Assembly (NCBI GenBank): GCA_019914945.1
Contig: CM034100.1
Location: 509,209 to 573,208, forward strand
DNA length: 64,000 bases
Direction of reading: 5' to 3'
DNA from: Typha latifolia
Taxonomy: Eukaryota > Streptophyta > Magnoliopsida > Poales > Typhaceae
How positions within the stretch are numbered: the first letter of the stretch is position 1; each line of letters opens with the position of its first letter. This document shows, in pieces, positions 61,601-64,000 of this stretch. Made by a program: the position numbers and the translations under genes. The notes beneath the pieces were generated by a model, which saw nothing but the letters and a program-made list of their open reading frames with translations, did no database searches and was not told the DNA's origin.

Positions 61601-62470
61601 ATAATATAAATTTTTAAATTTTAAATTATTTAAAATATAACAGTTAATTAATTCCAAAAAAGCATCCATACATAAAATAAAAGTTTTTCATATACATATA
61701 CATACATATCCATTTAGAAGACCACACAAGTAAATAAGAGATTTTAAAAGGCATGTATATACAAAAAAAAAAACCCCATTCGATTAAAAACCAAACATGT
61801 CGAGGAATTAAAAGCTGTGTTGTGGTACTAAAAAAACAAAACAACACGACGAGGAAACCATTGCGGATGAATATTATATGCCCAACTCGTTTGTTGATTA
61901 CTTAAATGGCATGGAGATCCAATAGATATCCAGGCCATGATATATTCTCTTGCTTGGCTGGGCTTCTTCATCAAGTATGCTCAAAAATAAATTGGGACCC
62001 TTAGAATGGGCCAAGGCTTCTACACAAGTAGAGTCGAAGCTGGTCCAGGAACCAGTGATGAGAATTTTTGGGTTTGAATTTTAACGGTACCGGACTAAGT
62101 CCACTTTGATCGCCGGGGCCGGCTCATCTTTCTCTTTTTATTTATCTAGCTTATCTCTCTCCTCAGGATCGAATTTAATCTGATTAATTAAAATAAAAAA
62201 TAATAAATTGAGACATATTATTTATTAATTTTTTATAGGAATAATTTATTTGTCATCCTTTTTGAACTATGACTCCCTTACATTTTTATTTTTGATATAT
62301 AATGATATTTTAATGAAAGGAGTTAAGAGTAAGTTATTTCTAATAAGTTGCTAAGGTAATAAATTAAATGATAATAGTTTTGAAGGTGAAAAAGAAATTA
62401 TACAGGATGCCATCCGGTGGACTCCGGTGAGATTAAGTAATGGAAAAAAGAAATCCTAACCGGTGGGCCC
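61601..62470. other. AT-rich intergenic region
   Basis: No gene or clear repeat recognised. Confidence 0.5.
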
Positions 62471-62857
62471 CAATGACCAATGCCAGCTATAATCCTCTCA
62501 CTAAATCTCATCTCTTATCGCCACGCCAAATCCAAACCCCGGCTGCACACCCTCTCCACAGACAAAACACCGAAGTCTCTTTCCCAGCCAATAGCCTTCC
62601 AAGGTTTCGCTTTTAGTCCTGTTCTCGTTTCTCTCGATCCACAAATCAGGAGGATTCGAAAGTTTTTTGTTTTTTTTGTTTTTCCTCTTCTCTCGACTTT
62701 CAACAAATCTATCTCCCAAATCCCTCGATCCTGTTTCTTTCTTTCTTCGACTCGTTCGTCGTCGAGTCGAGTAAGGGAATAGAAATAGAAGCTTAAATGT
62801 AGAGCAACGCTAGGAAGAGGAGAGTGATCTGAGAACAGAAGAGGGGGGAGAGAGAGG

Positions 62858-62892
<35 letters not shown>
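62471..62892 (+). promoter_or_regulatory. Probable 5' leader ending in GA microsatellite
   Basis: Pyrimidine-rich DNA (62560-62760) typical of a plant transcription start, then a purine leader that turns into GA repeats (about 62848-62892) directly abutting the ATG at 62893. Confidence 0.55.
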
Positions 62893-62893
<1 letters not shown>

Positions 62894-64000
62894 TGCCGCT
62901 GGAGGAGTCGCTGCCGAGTACGAAGCGGGCGTTAAGCTTCAGTCCTTCGCGGAGTCCGGCGAGCGCGAGCGCGAGGTTTTACGGGGCGGCGGCGCCGTCG
63001 CAGAGGTCCCAGAGATCGTCGCCAGCTGCGGCCAAGAAGCCGCCGGATCCGCTGCGGCGGGCAGTCGCGGACTGCCTCTCGCCGCCGGCGTCGCATCTCC
63101 ATGGGAGTCCGTCGTCAATCGCCTCCGAGGCCGCGAGGACTCTTCGGGTTGGCCTTCGTTATTTGACTTCTCCTTCATGTTTCCCTTCTAGGAGGTTCTT
63201 AAATTTTCTTGATTTGATCCCTAGAGTATAATTCTTGGAGAGTTTATTGCCAATGGCTGGGCGATGTAGTTGGACCGGAGGAAGTTGGTTTCTATGCTAT
63301 CTGATTGACTGATTTGCTTTGTTGGTTTTTCATTGACGCAATTAAGAGTTAGGTTTTCAATTGTTTCTGGTCTTGTCTGTTATGTATCAGTTCAGCTGCT
63401 TGCTTGGAAGACTCTGTTAGGGTTGGTCTTACTGTTTCTGATGCAAATTTATTTGGATAAACTATTGAAAGTTACAAAATATTACCTTTAGCTACTAATT
63501 GCACCTAACTTTTGTCTTTTAATGGCGAACAAAGTCAATAAGTAAGTTTGTATTTGTTTGACAAGATATTTGACATCTGCAATTCTGGATTTAATTTGTT
63601 AAGTTGGCTACCGGTTATGATCTCAAGTTAATTGATTGGTAGGCAATCTTTAATTCATCTGTATATGGTTTTAGGAGAGAATGAAAACTTTAATTAGGCC
63701 ACCGTCGAGTGTACCTCTCATATATTTGGGTACTTCCATTTCATAACACATTTGATCTACATGTCTTAGGATTGTGTAGGCTAGAGAAAAGAGACGACAC
63801 AGGCCATTTACATTGGTTACTCCAATTTAGGCAAACCTTCTATTAGCTTCCAGCTTGTATTGGTCCTTTTAAGAAGGCAAATATTATATTGTGATAGGTA
63901 CTTTTTTGCTTCTCCTTGGTGATTGTTATGAAACTTCACTTCCCTAAGTACCTTGGTACTAATCTTAAGCCTTATCATTTAGGTGCCTGCAATTCGTTAA
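62893..64000 (+). CDS. First exon of unidentified gene, runs off window
   Basis: An ATG directly after the GA-rich leader opens an exon that ends near 63148 at CGG/GTTGG. It encodes a serine/alanine/proline-rich N-terminus: MPLEESLPSTKRALSFSPS, later KKPPDPLRRAVADCLS and SSIASEAARTLR. The exon is GC-rich and codon-biased, unlike the intron after it. The text resembles the start of a plant armadillo/HEAT-repeat family protein as I recall it, but the repeats would lie outside the window, so this is low confidence. The remaining 850 bp look like intron. Confidence 0.6.

Noticed and set aside
1..64000. CRISPR arrays, bacterial operons, tRNA or rRNA genes
   Set aside because: I looked for regularly spaced repeats and tRNA-like B-box motifs and found none convincing. 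All coding evidence is of nuclear plant type.

Overview
The window is nuclear DNA from a flowering plant, very probably a monocot. Genes have many short exons with GT-AG introns, intergenic DNA is AT-rich, and protein families are plant-specific (XB3-type E3 ligase, PASTICCINO2, ACR-type ACT protein). Long GA/CT microsatellites recur in introns and leaders, which would suit a palm-like genome, but the species cannot be fixed from sequence alone. There is no sign of a bacterial, viral or organellar segment.

Layout from left to right: enoyl-CoA reductase (ECR/CER10, minus strand, 0-2.8 kb); a 7-kb stretch with unidentified exon-like pieces and a 225-bp direct repeat; an At3g17950-like protein (10.0-11.7 kb); a decayed LINE (12.1-13.7 kb); an XB3-type ankyrin-RING ubiquitin ligase (14.7-17.5 kb, minus); a 64-residue single-pass membrane protein (19.9-20.2 kb); an ANTH-domain clathrin assembly protein (20.9-23.0 kb, minus); a cytosolic HSP70 (24.5-27.7 kb); a damaged duplicate of the ANTH 5' end plus HSP70 (28.6-33.0 kb); a TFIIB-type general transcription factor (33.3-36.4 kb, minus) head-to-head with the geranylgeranyltransferase-I beta subunit (36.8-39.9 kb); PAS2 3-hydroxyacyl-CoA dehydratase (41.6-43.9 kb); a second intact HSP70 (44.7-47.0 kb, minus); a CUE-domain protein (48.0-49.8 kb); a cytosolic UDP-xylose synthase with one frameshift (51.1-55.2 kb); an ACR9-like triple-ACT protein (56.7-59.3 kb); and the first exon of an unidentified gene (62.9 kb to the edge).

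The most unusual part is 22.8-33.0 kb. A block carrying the 5' end of the ANTH gene, its upstream DNA, a complete HSP70 and its 3' flank was duplicated in tandem. The second copy is decaying: the ANTH start codon is lost, the HSP70 has a nonsense codon, a 14-codon deletion and a tail frameshift, its heat-shock element has been lost, and one beta-strand segment of its substrate-binding domain is present in three degenerate tandem copies. An intact HSP70 with a perfect heat-shock element lies 17 kb away in inverted orientation.

Functionally, ECR (step 4) and PAS2 (step 3) of the very-long-chain fatty acid elongase both lie within 44 kb. The other genes are unrelated housekeeping genes. I found no clear candidate for a wholly new biological system. 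The strongest leads are the HSP70 duplication with its strand triplication, the duplicated splice acceptor in the UDP-xylose synthase gene, the foldback element in the TFIIB intron and the unidentified exon series at 3.4-9.2 kb.
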